Assembly: GCA_947846985.1 (NCBI GenBank)
Contig: CANTUZ010000025.1
Span: 20,458,100 to 20,522,099 of the forward strand
Direction: 5' to 3'
Source: Fratercula arctica
Lineage: Eukaryota > Chordata > Aves > Charadriiformes > Alcidae
DNA length: 64,000 nucleotides
In this document: positions 1 through 12,379 of the stretch, piece after piece
Position numbering within the stretch: position 1 is the first letter of the stretch
Layout of the letters: each line of letters begins with the position of its first letter
Made by a program: the position numbers and the translations under genes
The notes under the pieces: generated by a model
Database searches by the model: none
What the model was told of the DNA's origin: nothing
Seen by the model: the letters and a program-made list of their open reading frames with translations, nothing else

Positions 1-1825
1 AGCCAATCCTGAGAGTGGGCCTTTAACTTAAATGTAGTCTGGGTTTGTTTTCTTGTCTCCACCTGATAAATTTGGCTACCGTTTTACAGTTCTGTGGCCT
101 TTAAGTAGTGAATTGTTCACTCTGAGAAGGTGGTAGCTTTAGACTGCACAGGTTTTAAAGTAATAAACTTACTTGAAATAAGAACCTTTCTCTTTGAGGA
201 AATAAATTTAATTAAATATAAAAGCTACAACTTAAACTGTTCTTAATACTGAGGTCTGAAACTTGTTGTTCATTTTAAATGGTACTTTAATTTGCTGATT
301 CTTTTTCTCATCCTTCCCCAATATATTTTGCGTTCTTAGGTAACACTAGATGTAGGCCAGCCCCTGAATATAAATATCTAATCGCTAAGAACTTTTGCAG
401 GAGCCTAAGCAACTGGACTGCTTTCCGTTTTTGTGTATTTAGTGGCTTTCATGTGAAAGTCAGGAAATATAGTTATCTTTCTATAAAAGAGTAACAATAG
501 CTAAATTTTTTCCTAAATTGTGGAAAATTGTAAAACACTCAAGTTGCTATATAACCTTTGCAGCACTCTAGCTGTGTCCACTGCCTGACATGGCTCAATT
601 TGATCTGAAGGAGGACAAGTTTTTGAGGTTTTCTAGGTATTGCCCTTCACAAGCAAAGGAAGGAACAGTTCTATTAGCTACATAGATCTGTAAGCTACAG
701 TGCAGCTGCTTGTTACAGTTTACAGCTTGGTATCTTCCTTTATTACAGCTCTGCTATTGCAAGCCTGGTTTTGTAATTGAAAAACTGAAATTAAGGCTAT
801 TCTTATTCCCTGTTAAAGGAAACAATATTCAGGGCAAGAGGAATGTTACCATCCCCTTTTAATGACTGTTAAAAAATGTATACTTCTGTTCAATTCCATT
901 TTACCTTGTGTATGTGGGATGGGAGCATGTGAGTATTATGAAAAGTCTTTTCATAAAGTTTCATGAGAGCTAAGTATGCAGTTATCACAAATGTTTTGTA
1001 ACATCTATCTGCTAAACAAAGCTAAAATCACTTATGCTTTTAAGATAGTGTTGTTTGTTTTTTGTTTTTTTTAAATGTAGGATATGGTGACTCTGCCTGT
1101 GAAGTAGAAATGCTTGCAGAGAGGAGCTAATCTTGGAAAAGGTTGTTAATGCAGCATTGGAATGCATGTGCAAAAAAAATAATTAGTGTGTTTTACACTT
1201 TTCAAAAAGTTTAGAATGTTTTTAATAGATGTTCTTTCAAACTGTTAAATGTCAGTTACTTAGTGAGTATGACAGCTGACTTTATGTATCTAATTAGTGG
1301 TCTCTTGAACCTGGAAATGGTGTAAGCTTCAGATGTTCTATTATGTCCATCTGAGGCATAGTGATAGAGAAACCTGTCATTACCAGGGTCTACAGTAGTA
1401 TGCATCTCTTCTCTCATGTTTAGAGAGCGTTAGTGTGGATCATTTGGCTCTAAAATGAGTTGTTAATAAATACATGAGTAATTATTCTTTAGTAACCTTA
1501 AAGGGAAATACGAAAACTATAATTTCTTTTGAAGATTAAGTAACTATTAACAGCTAATAGTATTTGGATTTTTAGATTCGCAAACAAGAACTGTGTAGCT
1601 AGCTGCTTTGACTGAAGGATATCTTTATTTTCCGAAAGTAAAATTCCTGCATTGCCAAGTGCCTTTTATAAAAGGTGGTTGTAGAAAATGGAACAGAACT
1701 TGTGTTTACCCAGGTTTGTACAGCGTGTTATTTGCGGAACTAATACTGGACCAAGTTCCTGATTTATGCCCATTTGCTCTGGACCATATGGCTATCCAGT
1801 ACCCTATGAACTAGGAACTTAAGAA
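1..1825. other. AT-rich intron or upstream flank of GPBP1
   Basis: No exon of GPBP1 or any other gene was recognised here. The sequence is AT-rich with many stops in all frames and no repeat family that I can name. It is most likely the intron upstream of the first visible GPBP1 exon, because that exon opens in mid-codon and lacks the N-terminal part of the protein. Confidence 0.6.
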
Positions 1826-1909
1826 TGTATATACATGTGCGCATATATATATACACACGCGCACACACATATATATACACACATACACTGCCCCCCCCCC
1901 CCCCCCCCC
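1826..1909. repeat. Alternating TA/CA tract followed by C19 run
   Basis: From about 1826 to 1890 the sequence is an almost pure purine-pyrimidine alternation (TATA, CGCG, CACA). It runs into 19 consecutive C at 1891-1909. The C run forms the polypyrimidine tract of the next splice acceptor (AG at 1918-1919). Confidence 0.85.
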
Positions 1910-1919
1910 TTCTTTCCAG

Positions 1920-2104
1920 AGTACCCTTTGAATCCTAAATCTAGATCTCCAAGAATGCTGGTCATTAAAAAGGACAGTGCAAAAGAACTGCAAATATCTG
2001 TATTCCCTGTCATAGGAAGTCTTCGTTCACAGTCAGTAAAGGATGGAACTGGCACAAGTGTTTATAAAGGATTAGTCCCTAAACCTGCTACTCCACCTGT
2101 AAAG
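1920..2104 (+). CDS. GPBP1: GPBP1 (vasculin) internal exon, first one visible
   Basis: This exon belongs to GPBP1, a nuclear protein that binds GC-rich promoters. The acceptor AG is at 1918-1919 and the donor GT at 2105. It takes one base from an upstream exon and ends on a codon boundary after 61 complete codons. The translated blocks NPKSRSPRMLVIKK and TSVYKGLVPKP match the conserved middle of vasculin. The N-terminal part of the protein must be encoded upstream of the window. The acceptor is unusual in using a pure C19 pyrimidine tract. The closest alternative is the paralogue GPBP1L1, but the downstream exons fit GPBP1 better. Confidence 0.93.
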
Positions 2105-2898
2105 GTGAGTCTTGAATACTGGTGGCATGAATAACGTGCTGAAAAAAATCATGCTCTAATTCTGAATGTGCTTATTTCACCACTGAGAGTACTGTTCCTA
2201 GAGTATTATGCTTTCAAATCTTGCTAAGTGCAGAACACCCCAAAAATAAACGGAAACACTTTTTCTCATTTTTCTTTTTAAACTATAGTGTAATTGGATC
2301 TCTCTTTGTTTCTTATTTACCTTTTTTGAGAAGTGCAAGAGCTGTCCAAGGGAGAGTGAAAAGGATGTTTTTAACTTACAGAACAGCAATGCTTTCTGTA
2401 TATATGTTTTTAACAGAAAAATAGATACCTAGTGGAGAGCTATAGTTGGCATAAAAGTACCTCCATAATTATCCCAATTATTGATATAGATGTACTTAGT
2501 GTCATTCTGGTCCCTCTCCATATGCAACTTTCCATGTTCATCTTTTGATTTTATTTCAGGAATTTTTCTGTGCTCCTGAGAGCATCTGATGGAGCTGTTC
2601 TTAACTCTCTTAACATACTACGTTAAAAACACTACTTTCAGCTGTTGAAGACTCATATTTTGATTCTTAATGCCTCAAATATGAGGATCTTAATTGTTTG
2701 TAAATTTAACTCTATATAAAAAGTGTTAACAGTATTTGTGAGAGAAGATGTTCATAAACAGTCTCTTCTCCACAATAAAACAGGTATTTTCTCTAAATTA
2801 TGGTTGTAGTTATGATTTGCTTTTGCTTAATCATTTTACTAAATATTCCTGAAAATAATCCTATTGTAGTTAATGACTCTCTTTAAATTTTTGTTTAG
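2105..2898 (+). other. GPBP1 intron
   Basis: A short intron bounded by GTGAGT at 2105 and TTTAG at 2894-2898. It is AT-rich and nothing else is visible in it. Confidence 0.85.
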
Positions 2899-3039
2899 CC
2901 TACACAGTGGAAAAGCCAAGCAAAAAAAACCAAACTTGGAAATCTGTTTTCTCATGAATCTGCATATGGTATTGGCAATTTCAGTCCTTTCAAATCAACT
3001 GCCAAGGCATTTACTGTATCACAGAATTCAGTGAAAGAG
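2899..3039 (+). CDS. GPBP1: GPBP1 internal exon
   Basis: The exon has 47 codons, phase 0 at both ends, acceptor AG at 2897-2898 and donor GTAAAG at 3040. It begins PTQWKSQ and ends QNSVKE, which continues the vasculin frame from the previous exon. The middle (GNLFSHESAYGIGNFSPFKS) keeps the family pattern but has many substitutions relative to the mammalian protein as I remember it. No stop or frameshift is present. Confidence 0.93.
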
Positions 3040-3523
3040 GTAAAGCAATGTCTGTAGTTTTTGTCATATCTATCAAATTTTAAATTTGGTTGGATAGCTG
3101 TATCAGTAAGTTTTATGCAGAACTGTATTAAATAAGTTTATTTTTGTGGAAGTTAGTGTGGGGGAGAGAAAATACGGAAGGTACATTGCTGGCCTTTAAG
3201 TACTGCAATACTTGATTTGTAAGATTGATTTGGAGTAAAAATGGTGCATTAGGAAGTATAACCTGGTAGGTTTAAACTTCAGAACTGCTAATAGTGTGAT
3301 ACACTTCAGAAGGTCCACTGTTTCTTAACAGGGGTCCATAAACCTTCACCTCTGGGGTTACATGTAAGAGCTATATATACTGAAATACAAATATCTTCCC
3401 TCTGCTTTTTACTGTGGATATATGTGAAACCTGAAACTGCAGGTGCCTGTGAGTCTTTGTCTTTCATTCAAAGTTTTCTAAATGAATAAACTTCTAATAT
3501 TCTTTTTTTTTTTTCTGACACCA
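3040..3523 (+). other. GPBP1 intron, 5' and central part
   Basis: AT-rich intron sequence without a recognised element. It ends in a T run and then the C-rich tract before the next acceptor. Confidence 0.8.
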
Positions 3524-3552
3524 CCCCCCCCCCCCCCCCCCCCCCACCCCCC
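3524..3552. repeat. Poly-C tract at splice acceptor
   Basis: There are 22 consecutive C (3524-3545), one A, and six more C (3547-3552). ATTAG follows directly, and its AG (3556-3557) is the acceptor of the next GPBP1 exon. A T14 run lies just upstream, after position 3502. Confidence 0.9.
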
Positions 3553-3557
3553 ATTAG

Positions 3558-3722
3558 TGTAATTGGTCAAATTCATCATCCCCTATTGACAGAGTTGGTC
3601 AGCCTCGTTTAACAAAATTGACAAGAATGCGGACTGATAGGAAGAGTGAATTTTTGAAAGCATTGAAGCAAGATAGAGTGGAAGAAGAACGTGAAGATGA
3701 GAATTGTGCTGGACAAGAGAAG
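3558..3722 (+). CDS. GPBP1: GPBP1 internal exon with the RLTKLTRMRTD block
   Basis: The exon has 55 codons, phase 0 at both ends, acceptor AG at 3556-3557 and donor GTAGTT at 3723. It encodes CNWSNSSSPID, then QPRLTKLTRMRTDRKSEFLK, then an acidic stretch (VEEEREDE). The LTKLTRMRTD block is the best-conserved core of the vasculin family. The frame joins exactly to the exons on both sides. Reading continues open past the donor as far as 3833, but that extension is intron. Confidence 0.95.
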
Positions 3723-4744
3723 GTAGTTTTGTTCATACCTATTGTAGATCCAGCAGTAACAGTTGTCAGACTGAACATAAACTACTCTTTATTTGGCTGT
3801 AAACAGCTGTTAAGTCATCGTATTGATCTCTAAATGAAGGAGAGTAATTACCTTTTAATGACTTTTGAAATTTGCTCCAAGTACTACTCTTTCTCCAGTG
3901 CTTCTTAGTAGTTTCTTTTTTTCTTTCTGCAGTATCTGTTTGTAATTGTTAGACAGATGTGCCTGAGTTATTAGCAACAATAAAAAGAATAAATAAGCTT
4001 AGTACACTAACCTAATCCTTGTGGAGGGCAGTGTTTCACACCTTGGCTGTTAGTTATCCTACAAAACAATTAATGGAAAAACTTGGTTCTGCTTCTCAAA
4101 CCTTTCTAATTCGAGTGTTTAGATAGCCAGAAGTTCTCTATTCTTGGTCTATTCATAGGGGCAGTAGTTTGATTTATGCATATATAAAGAACCTGTTTTT
4201 ACTTCCTAATTGAGAACTTGGAGGCCTATACTGTGTATAATATTATGTGTCAGTCTTCTTTCAATCTGGATCAGTTTATGCAGTGCTTAGCTGGCACCCG
4301 AGAATATTTTTGTCAGTGCTACCAGCCACCAACAAGCCATAAGCATAGTTATCGTATGTAGTCCAAGTGAAGATAAGTCATGTATTACTCAGGATGAGGC
4401 GATTAAAAGCCTATGTTTGCTGTAAATGAGTGGTTTAAAGTGTAAACAAAAAAAAGGCACAAATTACAAATCAGCCAGACAAATAAAATGTGGGAGTGGG
4501 ATTGAGGAAGGGTGATTCAGAGACATGAAAAAAGAAACAGTGCCAGTGTGCATTGCTCATAAAAGTAAGATCAATTTTTCTGACCCTGTTCTTATTTCAG
4601 GCAAAATAAAATTTGCTGTAATGGGACTGTACAACTTAGCTTTATGTGTCACTTGGGAAAGGTCTGCATCTTTCCATTAGGCATTTTATGGCCGAGATGG
4701 GTGTCGTGGGGGGGTAATGTTGTTCATGTGTATATAAGAATATA
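3723..4744 (+). other. GPBP1 intron sequence
   Basis: AT-rich, with no exon. It ends where a CR1 fragment starts at about 4745. Confidence 0.75.
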
Positions 4745-5643
4745 ATATATAAGATGAGGAGGGGGTGTTGCCCTCTATGTCAATGAACAGCTGGAGTGCC
4801 TGGAGCTCCACCTGGGAATGGATGAAGACCCAACAGAGAGCTTATGGGTCAAGATTAAAGGGAACATAGGGGCAGGTGACATTACAGTAGGGGTCTGCTA
4901 CAGGCCACCTGACCAGGATGACGGAGCGGATGAAGCCCTCCATAGACAGGATAGGAGCAGCATCGCGTTCACAGACCCTGGTCCTCATGGGGGACTTCTA
5001 CCACCCTGATATCTGTTGGAAGGACAACACAGCGGGGCGCAAGAAATCCAGGAAGTTCTTGGAATGTGTCAGCAGGTCGAAGGAGCTGATTCCACCCCTC
5101 TACTCCGCTCTTGTGAGACCCCACCTGGAGTACTGCATCCAGCTTTGGAGTCCTCAGCATAGGAAGGACATGGAGCTGTTGGAATGGGTCCAGCGGAGGG
5201 CCACAAAGATGATCAGAGGGTTGGAGCACCTCTCCTATGAGGACAGGCTGAGAGAGTTAGGATTGTTCAGCCTGGAGAAGAGAAGGCTCCGGGGACGCCT
5301 TATAGCAGCCTTCCAGTACCTGAAGGGGGCCTATAGGAGAGATGGGGAGGGACCCTTTATCAGGGAGTGTAGCGATAGGACGAGGGGTAATGGCTTCAAA
5401 CTGTAAGAGGGTAGATTTAGATTAGATATCAGGAAGAAATTCTTTACTGTGAGGGTGGTGAGACACTGGAACAGGTTGCCCGGGGGAGTTGTGGATGCCC
5501 CATCCCTGGAGGTGTTCAAGGCCAGGCTGGATGGGGTTTTGAGCAATCTGGTCTAGTGGGAGGTGTCCCTGCCCATGGCAGGGGGGTTGGAACTAGATGA
5601 TCTTTAAGGCCCCTTCCAACCTGAACCATTCCATGATTCTAAG
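4745..5643 (+). mobile_element. CR1 LINE fragment, internally deleted
   Basis: The left part (about 4755-5080) encodes pieces of the CR1 endonuclease ([36 protein letters not shown]). Near 5085 the sequence jumps to the ORF2 C-terminal region ([38 protein letters not shown]). It ends in a typical CR1 tail (GATGATCTTTAAGG...CCATGATTCTAAG). The reverse transcriptase core is missing, so this is a dead copy. It sits in a GPBP1 intron in the sense orientation. Confidence 0.92.
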
Positions 5644-6637
5644 AAATACACAAAGTTTTGATTTAAAGTTAAAAAGATCTTGGGAAACACTGTCTTGAGC
5701 TTCAGAATTCTGAATGTGAATTTGGTGGGAATTTCTGTTCCTGAAGTTGTCTTTAGTTCTTAATATCTTCGTGATACTTATGTCAGATGCGTTTTGTTGT
5801 CCCGTATTTTTCAGAAGCAGTGTGTTTGGGGGGGAGAGGGGAGGTTTTTAGTAGTGAAAATTGTAATGTCCTTGGACAGGTGTATGTAACATGTAGCCTG
5901 GAGTATTTGTTGGTACATGCATGCGTTGTCTTCCCTGCCATTGCTGTTTCACTAACAGATATGAAAAGTTGTTAAACAAATCATGTAACTAATAATTGTC
6001 CTACTTCCAACATTCATTTTAATGATCATGAGTAGAAGACATGGCATGCAACTGAGTGGATAGGGAGATAACTGTGCAACAGGCTTCTATAATGTGTTCC
6101 TGTTAATGGAATTTTAAGACCTGAACTAACAGATTTGACCTCTGAAATGAGGCAAATCATGATCAGCAGCTGAATCATGCTTGGAAGAAGCTCTTTTGCC
6201 CTAATATTAAAATTGTTCAATATTTTTATGAATTTTCTTTGATAATATGAGGTGCATTGTTAAGGTATATGATTTAACAGGTGAATATGTGTTTACTGGG
6301 GTACTTGTTCTTAAGAAATTCTTGCTGAGCATCCTAAAATTTCTTGAGGCAGACAACACTGAGTGGGAGGGGAATGATGATGGATGGTCTTGATCGTGGT
6401 CGTGATTTTGTATAAGTGCAGAACTGGCTGATTGAGCGATTACTCCCTGCTATGGATAATGCTGTTATATGCCGAATTTAAGGATTTTGTTGTCAAAAGG
6501 GTGTTAGATAATGTTCATACTCTCCTCTCTGTTTTTACTGTTGGTAAGACTTCTGAGGCTATTTGGCTTATTACTAAATAAGAATTACAAGTTGCTGAAT
6601 GAGTAGAATTAAAAGACACTTTAGAATTGGTGAGACT
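5644..6637 (+). other. GPBP1 intron sequence
   Basis: No exon or nameable repeat was seen between the two CR1 copies. Confidence 0.7.
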
Positions 6638-6837
6638 CATAGAATTGGTGAGACACTGGAACAGGCTGCCCAGAGAGGTGGTGGAGGCCCCATCCCTGGA
6701 GACATTCAAGGCCAGGCTTGCTGAGGCTCTGAGTAACCTGATCTAGTTGAAGATGTCCCTGCTGACTGCAGGGGGGTTGGACTAGATGACCTTTAAAGGT
6801 CCCTTCCAACCCAACACATTTTTATGATTCTATGAAA
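6638..6837 (+). mobile_element. Short 3' end of a CR1 LINE
   Basis: Only the last 200 bases of a CR1 are present: the end of ORF2 (GTGAGACACTGGAACAGGCT), then the 3' UTR with TTGGACTAGATGACCTTTAA and the terminal TTTTTATGATTCTATG. Severe 5' truncation is normal for this family. Confidence 0.93.
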
Positions 6838-7445
6838 AGAAACATCTCTGGTTTATAGGATTAAAGAGCTTTTAATATTTGAGTGCACCTGAACAGTCTG
6901 CTTTCTAAATAAACTTTCTTCCTAGTTCTTATTTCATGGCTAGTAAGTTACAGTTGCTGTAATAACAGCCTGAGCAGCTGTGTGCATGTGTATAGGGGAA
7001 GCTGTTGTCTGAATTTAAAGAGCACTATCCAATCTTTCTGAACTTGTGGCAGATGAATTTGCTGGTTGAGGTAAGTTGGCTGTGACCTGCCCCTTAAACT
7101 AAGTAAACTTTTGAGAACTCGTTTGCTTTCAAACTTCTCCTGACACGTGTGGCTCTGATGTTTAATTAGGAACCTTGTTTGTAAGTTCAACAGAACTCAT
7201 TTAAGCTGCCTTTCATACTTATAGAAATAATAAGTTTGAATTTTAAGATATGTTTGAAACTTTGTAGAAAAACATTCTGTAGTATCTAGATATTGTAAAC
7301 TCTAGAAATATGAACAGAATTACCCCCGAAGTAGAATAGAGCGTCTCTATTTAAAATAAATTTAAACAGAATCACTGAATTGCAGACATTTACTTGTGAA
7401 TGGAATTTACTTTTAAACTTTGTAATATATAATTATTTTTAACAG
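6838..7445 (+). other. GPBP1 intron sequence
   Basis: AT-rich intron up to the acceptor AG at 7444-7445. Nothing else was seen. Confidence 0.75.
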
Positions 7446-7630
7446 GATGATGAGTCCTTTAACTTGCACAACAGCAACAGTCCTCATCACGATAGAGATA
7501 TAAACCGAAACTTTGAAAATGAAATTCCACAAGAGAATGGCAATGCTCCAATTGCATCTCAACAGATCATTCAATCTTCAACTTTCCCTCAGGCAGATGT
7601 TCTTTCAAGCTCACTTGAGGCAGAGCATAG
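7446..7630 (+). CDS. GPBP1: GPBP1 internal exon
   Basis: Acceptor AG at 7444-7445, donor GTATGT at 7631. It has 61 codons plus two bases of a split arginine codon. The protein runs DDESFNLHNSNS..., then NEIPQENGNA, and ends DVLSSSLEAEHR, where the last residue is completed by the next exon. SSLEAEHRLLKEMGWQ is a signature of the vasculin C-terminal half, so the split codon links this exon securely to the one at 12033. The reading is open past the donor only by chance. Confidence 0.95.
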
Positions 7631-9477
7631 GTATGTACTTTATTATAATATAAAGAGTGTTCCTTCATGGTAAGTGAGCATGTCTTAAATTCTTATTAGT
7701 TCAGAAGTCAGAATCTGAAAACTGAGAACACATACAACGTTTAATGAGTGCTGTCAAAGATTAACTTTTAGACATATACTAATTTAACATGGAATATACT
7801 TTGTTTCTATTAGACTTGTGTACTGACATCTTAAACTTGCTTTACTAAAAATTTGATGTTATTTCATTATAAAGAGATAAAGCGAACTATGTAGTGATTT
7901 CATCCCTCTGATTTTGGTCTGCACTTCTAGGAAAAACAATGCATGCAATTGCTATTTGTATTAATACTACTTTAAATGCTGCATCTTATGTAAAACTCGT
8001 TTTTCCTCGTTGTTAAAGAAATTAATTATTTCTGTAGCTGACTATTTGACGCTGTCAGAGATATCACAAGACAACGCACTGGAAAGGGAGAAAACTTCAA
8101 AAAAGGATTGAAACAATTCTAGTATCTCATAATAGTAACTGCAGTAGCAACTGGTAGAGACTGAGAATTATACTGCTGGGAAATCACAACTCACTCTGGA
8201 GGTGAGCTTGTCATGAGCTTACTGTTTCTAGCAACGAGAGAAATGTAGTGATAGATTAGATGATTTTTTTTTTTTCTTTCTTTCTTTTAGTGATAGATTC
8301 TAAGTATACATTGGACTAGAGAACTTCTCCTTTTGTAGTACCTGCAGAGGAAACTTTCATGACCTCTTATCTGTCATGAGTGTGAAAAGTGAAATGCACC
8401 CTGTTCTGTTCCTTTTTTGTCTACCATTAGCTATGGAAACAAATCTTTGACCACTAGAGGCTGCTGATGAATATTTTTTTTACTAGAAGATAAGAGTCAA
8501 ATCTAACTCTCATTTGTCAATTCAAATTACTTTGGCCTTCATAGGTTTTCTGGGCAAGCATCTTTTCTTTTGGTATCCCAGAGATGCTGTGTCTCTCTAC
8601 TCTACCAGCCCTTTGTCTGAGACCTCTGCATGTGTGTAGACAGATGTTATGGTAAGCCTTTTTGTGGTAAACTTGGACTTGAAGTGACCAGCTTAACTCG
8701 CAGGATACTTGTGCGCACCTAATAACTGTATAGGCACATCTTGTGTTAAATATATCTTGGGCTTGCTTTCTGCTGGGGGAGTTTACAACATGCAGTGATT
8801 ATGTACTCATCCTGTTTGTGTCAAGTTTGCTAATGTGAAGCTTAATTACTTTTTTTTTTTTTTACATAGGCTTCTAGAATGGTTAAAACTAATGTTGCTT
8901 TAAAGGGACAGAAGTCCTGCTAGCTTTAGATGATATTGCTTAAAAATTAGTTATTGCCCTAAATTTTATTTACATTAATAGGAGCTATATAACTGTTTAC
9001 CATATAACATCTTAGCTTGCTTGCAGTAAAATTTTCTGACCTGAATTACTGTAGCTAAATATATAACTATCATTGAACTGCTTTTGGCATTGCATAATGG
9101 TGAATCTTTATGTGTATACAAATGCACACATTCTCTTAAAAGAAGTTTTGGATGACATGCATATTATTTCTGCTGCTTTCTGAGGATTTTACTGTTCCTG
9201 GTTGTCACATTGTCCAGTTTGTTCAAACACTACAGAGGCTGTAATTTCCATTTCTGTTTAAAAAAGTTAATGGGACAATAACAATCTCAGTAGCGCTAGT
9301 CCCTGTATCGTCCCCCCCCAATTCCAGGCTTTTATTATGGTTTTAACAACAGTCATTGGTGTCATTGGTCACCTGTAGTGACACATCCTGTGCATGCTCA
9401 TTGTATCGGGACCTAGAATTTTTTTGTAGGGAGGGTTATGTTGAAGGGCATTTCTTGTTGACATCTGCCTAAATGGT
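7631..9477 (+). other. GPBP1 intron sequence
   Basis: AT-rich intron with T runs near 8261 and 8850. No exon was seen before the CR1 that starts at about 9478. Confidence 0.7.
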
Positions 9478-10512
9478 TGCATCCAGAGGGTAGTGGTCAA
9501 TGGCTCGATGTCCAGATGGAGAGGGGTGACAAGTGGTGTCCCTCAGGGATCCGTACTGGGACCAGTGCTGTTCAGTATCTTCATCAATGATATAGACAGT
9601 GGGATCAAGTGCACCCTCATCAAATTTGCAGATGACACCAAGCTGAGTGGTGCGGTCGATGTGCCAGAGGGATGGGATGTCATCCAGAGGGACCTGGGTG
9701 AGCTAGAGGTGGGCCCGTGCAAACCTCATGAAGTTCAACAAGGCCAAGTGCAAGGTCCTGCACTTGGGTCGGGACAATCCTCATTATCAATACAGGCTGG
9801 GGGATGATGTGATAGAGAGCAGCCCTGAGGAGAGGGACTTAGGGATGTTGGTGGATGAGAAGCTCAACATGAGCCAACGATGTGCCCTCGCAGCCCAGAA
9901 AGCCAACCACATATCCTGGGCTGCATCAAAAGAACCATGGCCAGCAGGTTGAGGGAGGTGATTCTACCCCTCTACTCCGCTCTGGTGAGACCCCACCTGG
10001 AGTACTGTGTCCAGCTCTGGAGTCCCCAACATAAGACGGACATGGACCTGTTGGAATGGGTCCAGAGGAGGGCCACGAAGATGAACCAAGGGCTGGAGCA
10101 CCTCTCCTATGAAGACAGGCTGAGAGAGTTGGGGTTGTTCAACCTGGAGAAGAGAAGGCTCCAGGGAGACCTTATAGTGATCTTCCAGTATCTGAAGGGG
10201 GCCTACAAGAAAGCTGGGGAGGGACTGTTTGCAAGGGCATGTAGTGATAGGACGAGGGGCAATGGTTTTAAACTAGAGCAGGGTAGGTTTAGACTAGACA
10301 TTAGGATGAAGTTCTTTACAATGAGGGTGGTGAAACACTGGAACAGGCTGCCCAGAGAGGTGGTGGATGCCCTATCCCTGGAGAAATTCAAGGCCAGGCT
10401 TGATGAGGCTCTGAGCAACCTGATCTAGTTGAAGATGTCCCTGCTGACTGCAGGGGGGTTGGACTAGATGACCTTTAAAGGTCCCTTCCAACCCAACACG
10501 TTCTATGATTCC
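9478..10512 (+). mobile_element. 5'-truncated CR1 LINE (RT C-terminal half and 3' end)
   Basis: It starts inside the reverse transcriptase ([20 protein letters not shown], then [10 protein letters not shown] with the FADD catalytic motif). It continues through [15 protein letters not shown] and [18 protein letters not shown], and ends in the CR1 3' UTR (CCTTTAAAGGTCCCTTCCAA...TTCTATGATTCC). The frame shifts twice (near 9720 and 9900). The last part, 9880-10428, stays open for 182 codons. It lies sense in the GPBP1 intron. Confidence 0.95.
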
Positions 10513-12032
10513 TGGCACATGACATCAACCGTGAGTTCATCTAACTTCCCTGTTTTAGTATATTCACTGTTCTTCAGCTCTAAGTGTCAGTTTCTTGCGT
10601 CAGTTCTGGCATGTACTTTAGAAACCTCTTTATTTTTTGTGAAATAGCTTTAGCCTCCTTTAATGTTTAAGGTCAAGAGGTGTGTGGTTTGCGTGAAGAA
10701 GGTGCTAATCCTTTTGGCAAAAACTTTGCAGCAAGAGACCTTGCTATTGTTAAATGTCACGGTGTCTTCACCCTCAGATAACCTGTGTTTTCACAGCATC
10801 TTCACACCTAAAACCACTTTCTTCCTGCTCAGATACTGCTGTTCCACTTTTGGCACTAGCTAAAACACTTTTATTATTGCATCTTTGGACATCTCAAGCT
10901 TAGTCACGAGAGCAGTCTGTCTCCGTTTCTTTTCCTCTCCTCATCCCAAAACTTACTCCTAGTTGTAGTCTGTCTGTGCTTGAAAAAATAAACTATATGA
11001 GCCTGTTGCTTCCTGAATCATGCTTCTGTCACTGAGGATCAATGCAGCTTCTCCCATGTGCGTTGTCTCTATCTCCAAACTTGGTGCAGAAGGGTCTAGA
11101 AGTTTACTGTGGGTCTGAGGTGAGGAACAATCTCTGATGTTGGTTCCCATGGAGGGACATCACCAGCATTCCTACATTGCTGCTCCACCAGAGCAGTTAT
11201 GCAAAGGAGATATATTCTTACCTTTCCACCTGATAGAGATTTATTGTCTTAAAATGAAGGTACAGTTACTTAGACTCTGCTTTCTTCCTGCTTTTGAACT
11301 TTAGGAATATGATGAATATCATAGCGTAGCCAGGGTCACTTGATTGTACAACAGTCATTTGCCTTTGATAACTTCTTACACAAATGTGTTGACGATGGAG
11401 GTTGCAGCTTAATGGGCTGTAAAGTTCATAGTCCCAACACTAAATATGCTTTTAAGAGAAATCCTATGCGTCAACAGCTGAACTTGCATATAATCCAAAT
11501 TCTTTTCTCTTTTGCTTTCTTTATTGCTGCAGCCCTGGAGAACAGCTATCCAATTGAAACAGAATATGAAAAACTGTTGGCTTTTTTTTAGGCTGGTAAT
11601 AAAGATCCTGAAGTGAGATAATATGATGAAATTGGGCTTTTGTGTCCTTACGTTCACTAGATTGGCAGAGGGAGTAGGGTCTATTTTGTATGTGAAACCT
11701 GATGGCAGGAAATGTAATACTTGATATGTGCAAGTCATGGTGTGGATATATGCTTGAAATTAAGAATGTGTTATATAAAGTATTACTGTTTAATTTTTGC
11801 AACCTTTGGAATTAAACATGTAGTGGTAAAGCAGGGTCATCTGTGAAGGACCTGAGAACTTCTCAACTTCTGCGCTTTATATATCTTTTGTAAGGCTTTT
11901 AACCTACTTTTATGTAAGAGTTTGTTTAAAAAAAATTTGGACTGATTAATCCATTTATTACAGATCTTTACACATATACTTGAAATGTCTGTGTGTAGCA
12001 AATTCCTTAATGTTGTTCTTTTTATTTTAAAG
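10513..12032 (+). other. GPBP1 intron sequence
   Basis: No exon or nameable repeat was seen. The intron ends with TTTTATTTTAAAG just before 12033. Confidence 0.7.
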
Positions 12033-12135
12033 GTTGTTAAAGGAGATGGGCTGGCAGGAAGACAGTGAAAATGATGAAATATGTGCTCCGCTAACAGAGG
12101 ATGAGATGAGGGAATTCCAAGTCATTAGTGAACAG
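12033..12135 (+). CDS. GPBP1: GPBP1 internal exon (LLKEMGWQEDSEND)
   Basis: Acceptor AG at 12031-12032, donor GTAACA at 12136. The first base completes the arginine codon left open by the exon ending at 7630, followed by 34 codons: LLKEMGWQEDSENDEICAPL and then TEDEMREFQVISEQ. This is the most strongly conserved C-terminal block of GPBP1. No break is seen. Confidence 0.95.
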
Positions 12136-12379
12136 GTAACACTAAGTTAATGTTCCATTATGAACTTGTAGGTGGCTACCCTAAATGCATACCTTTGAGG
12201 GAGATCTCCGGTAACTTTGATGGTTAGGGATGCTGCTATTTCAGTACCCTTTTTCTTTCCTCTCTCTTGCCTCCTCGTGCTTTCAGAAGAATAGTTGCTT
12301 TAAAAAGATAGGGGACCAGTGCTTATTGTAGGTAAGGTCTATTCTCAAAATATCAAGGGAAGGGTAGGGGAGTGATTCT

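Noticed and set aside
1608..1814. 68-codon + strand open frame upstream of the first GPBP1 exon
   Set aside because: No similarity to vasculin, no splice signals that fit, AT-rich chance frame.
1835..2134. Open frame spanning repeat and exon as one 99-codon protein
   Set aside because: Only 1920-2104 is exon; the part before it is simple repeat and poly-C, the part after it is past the donor site.
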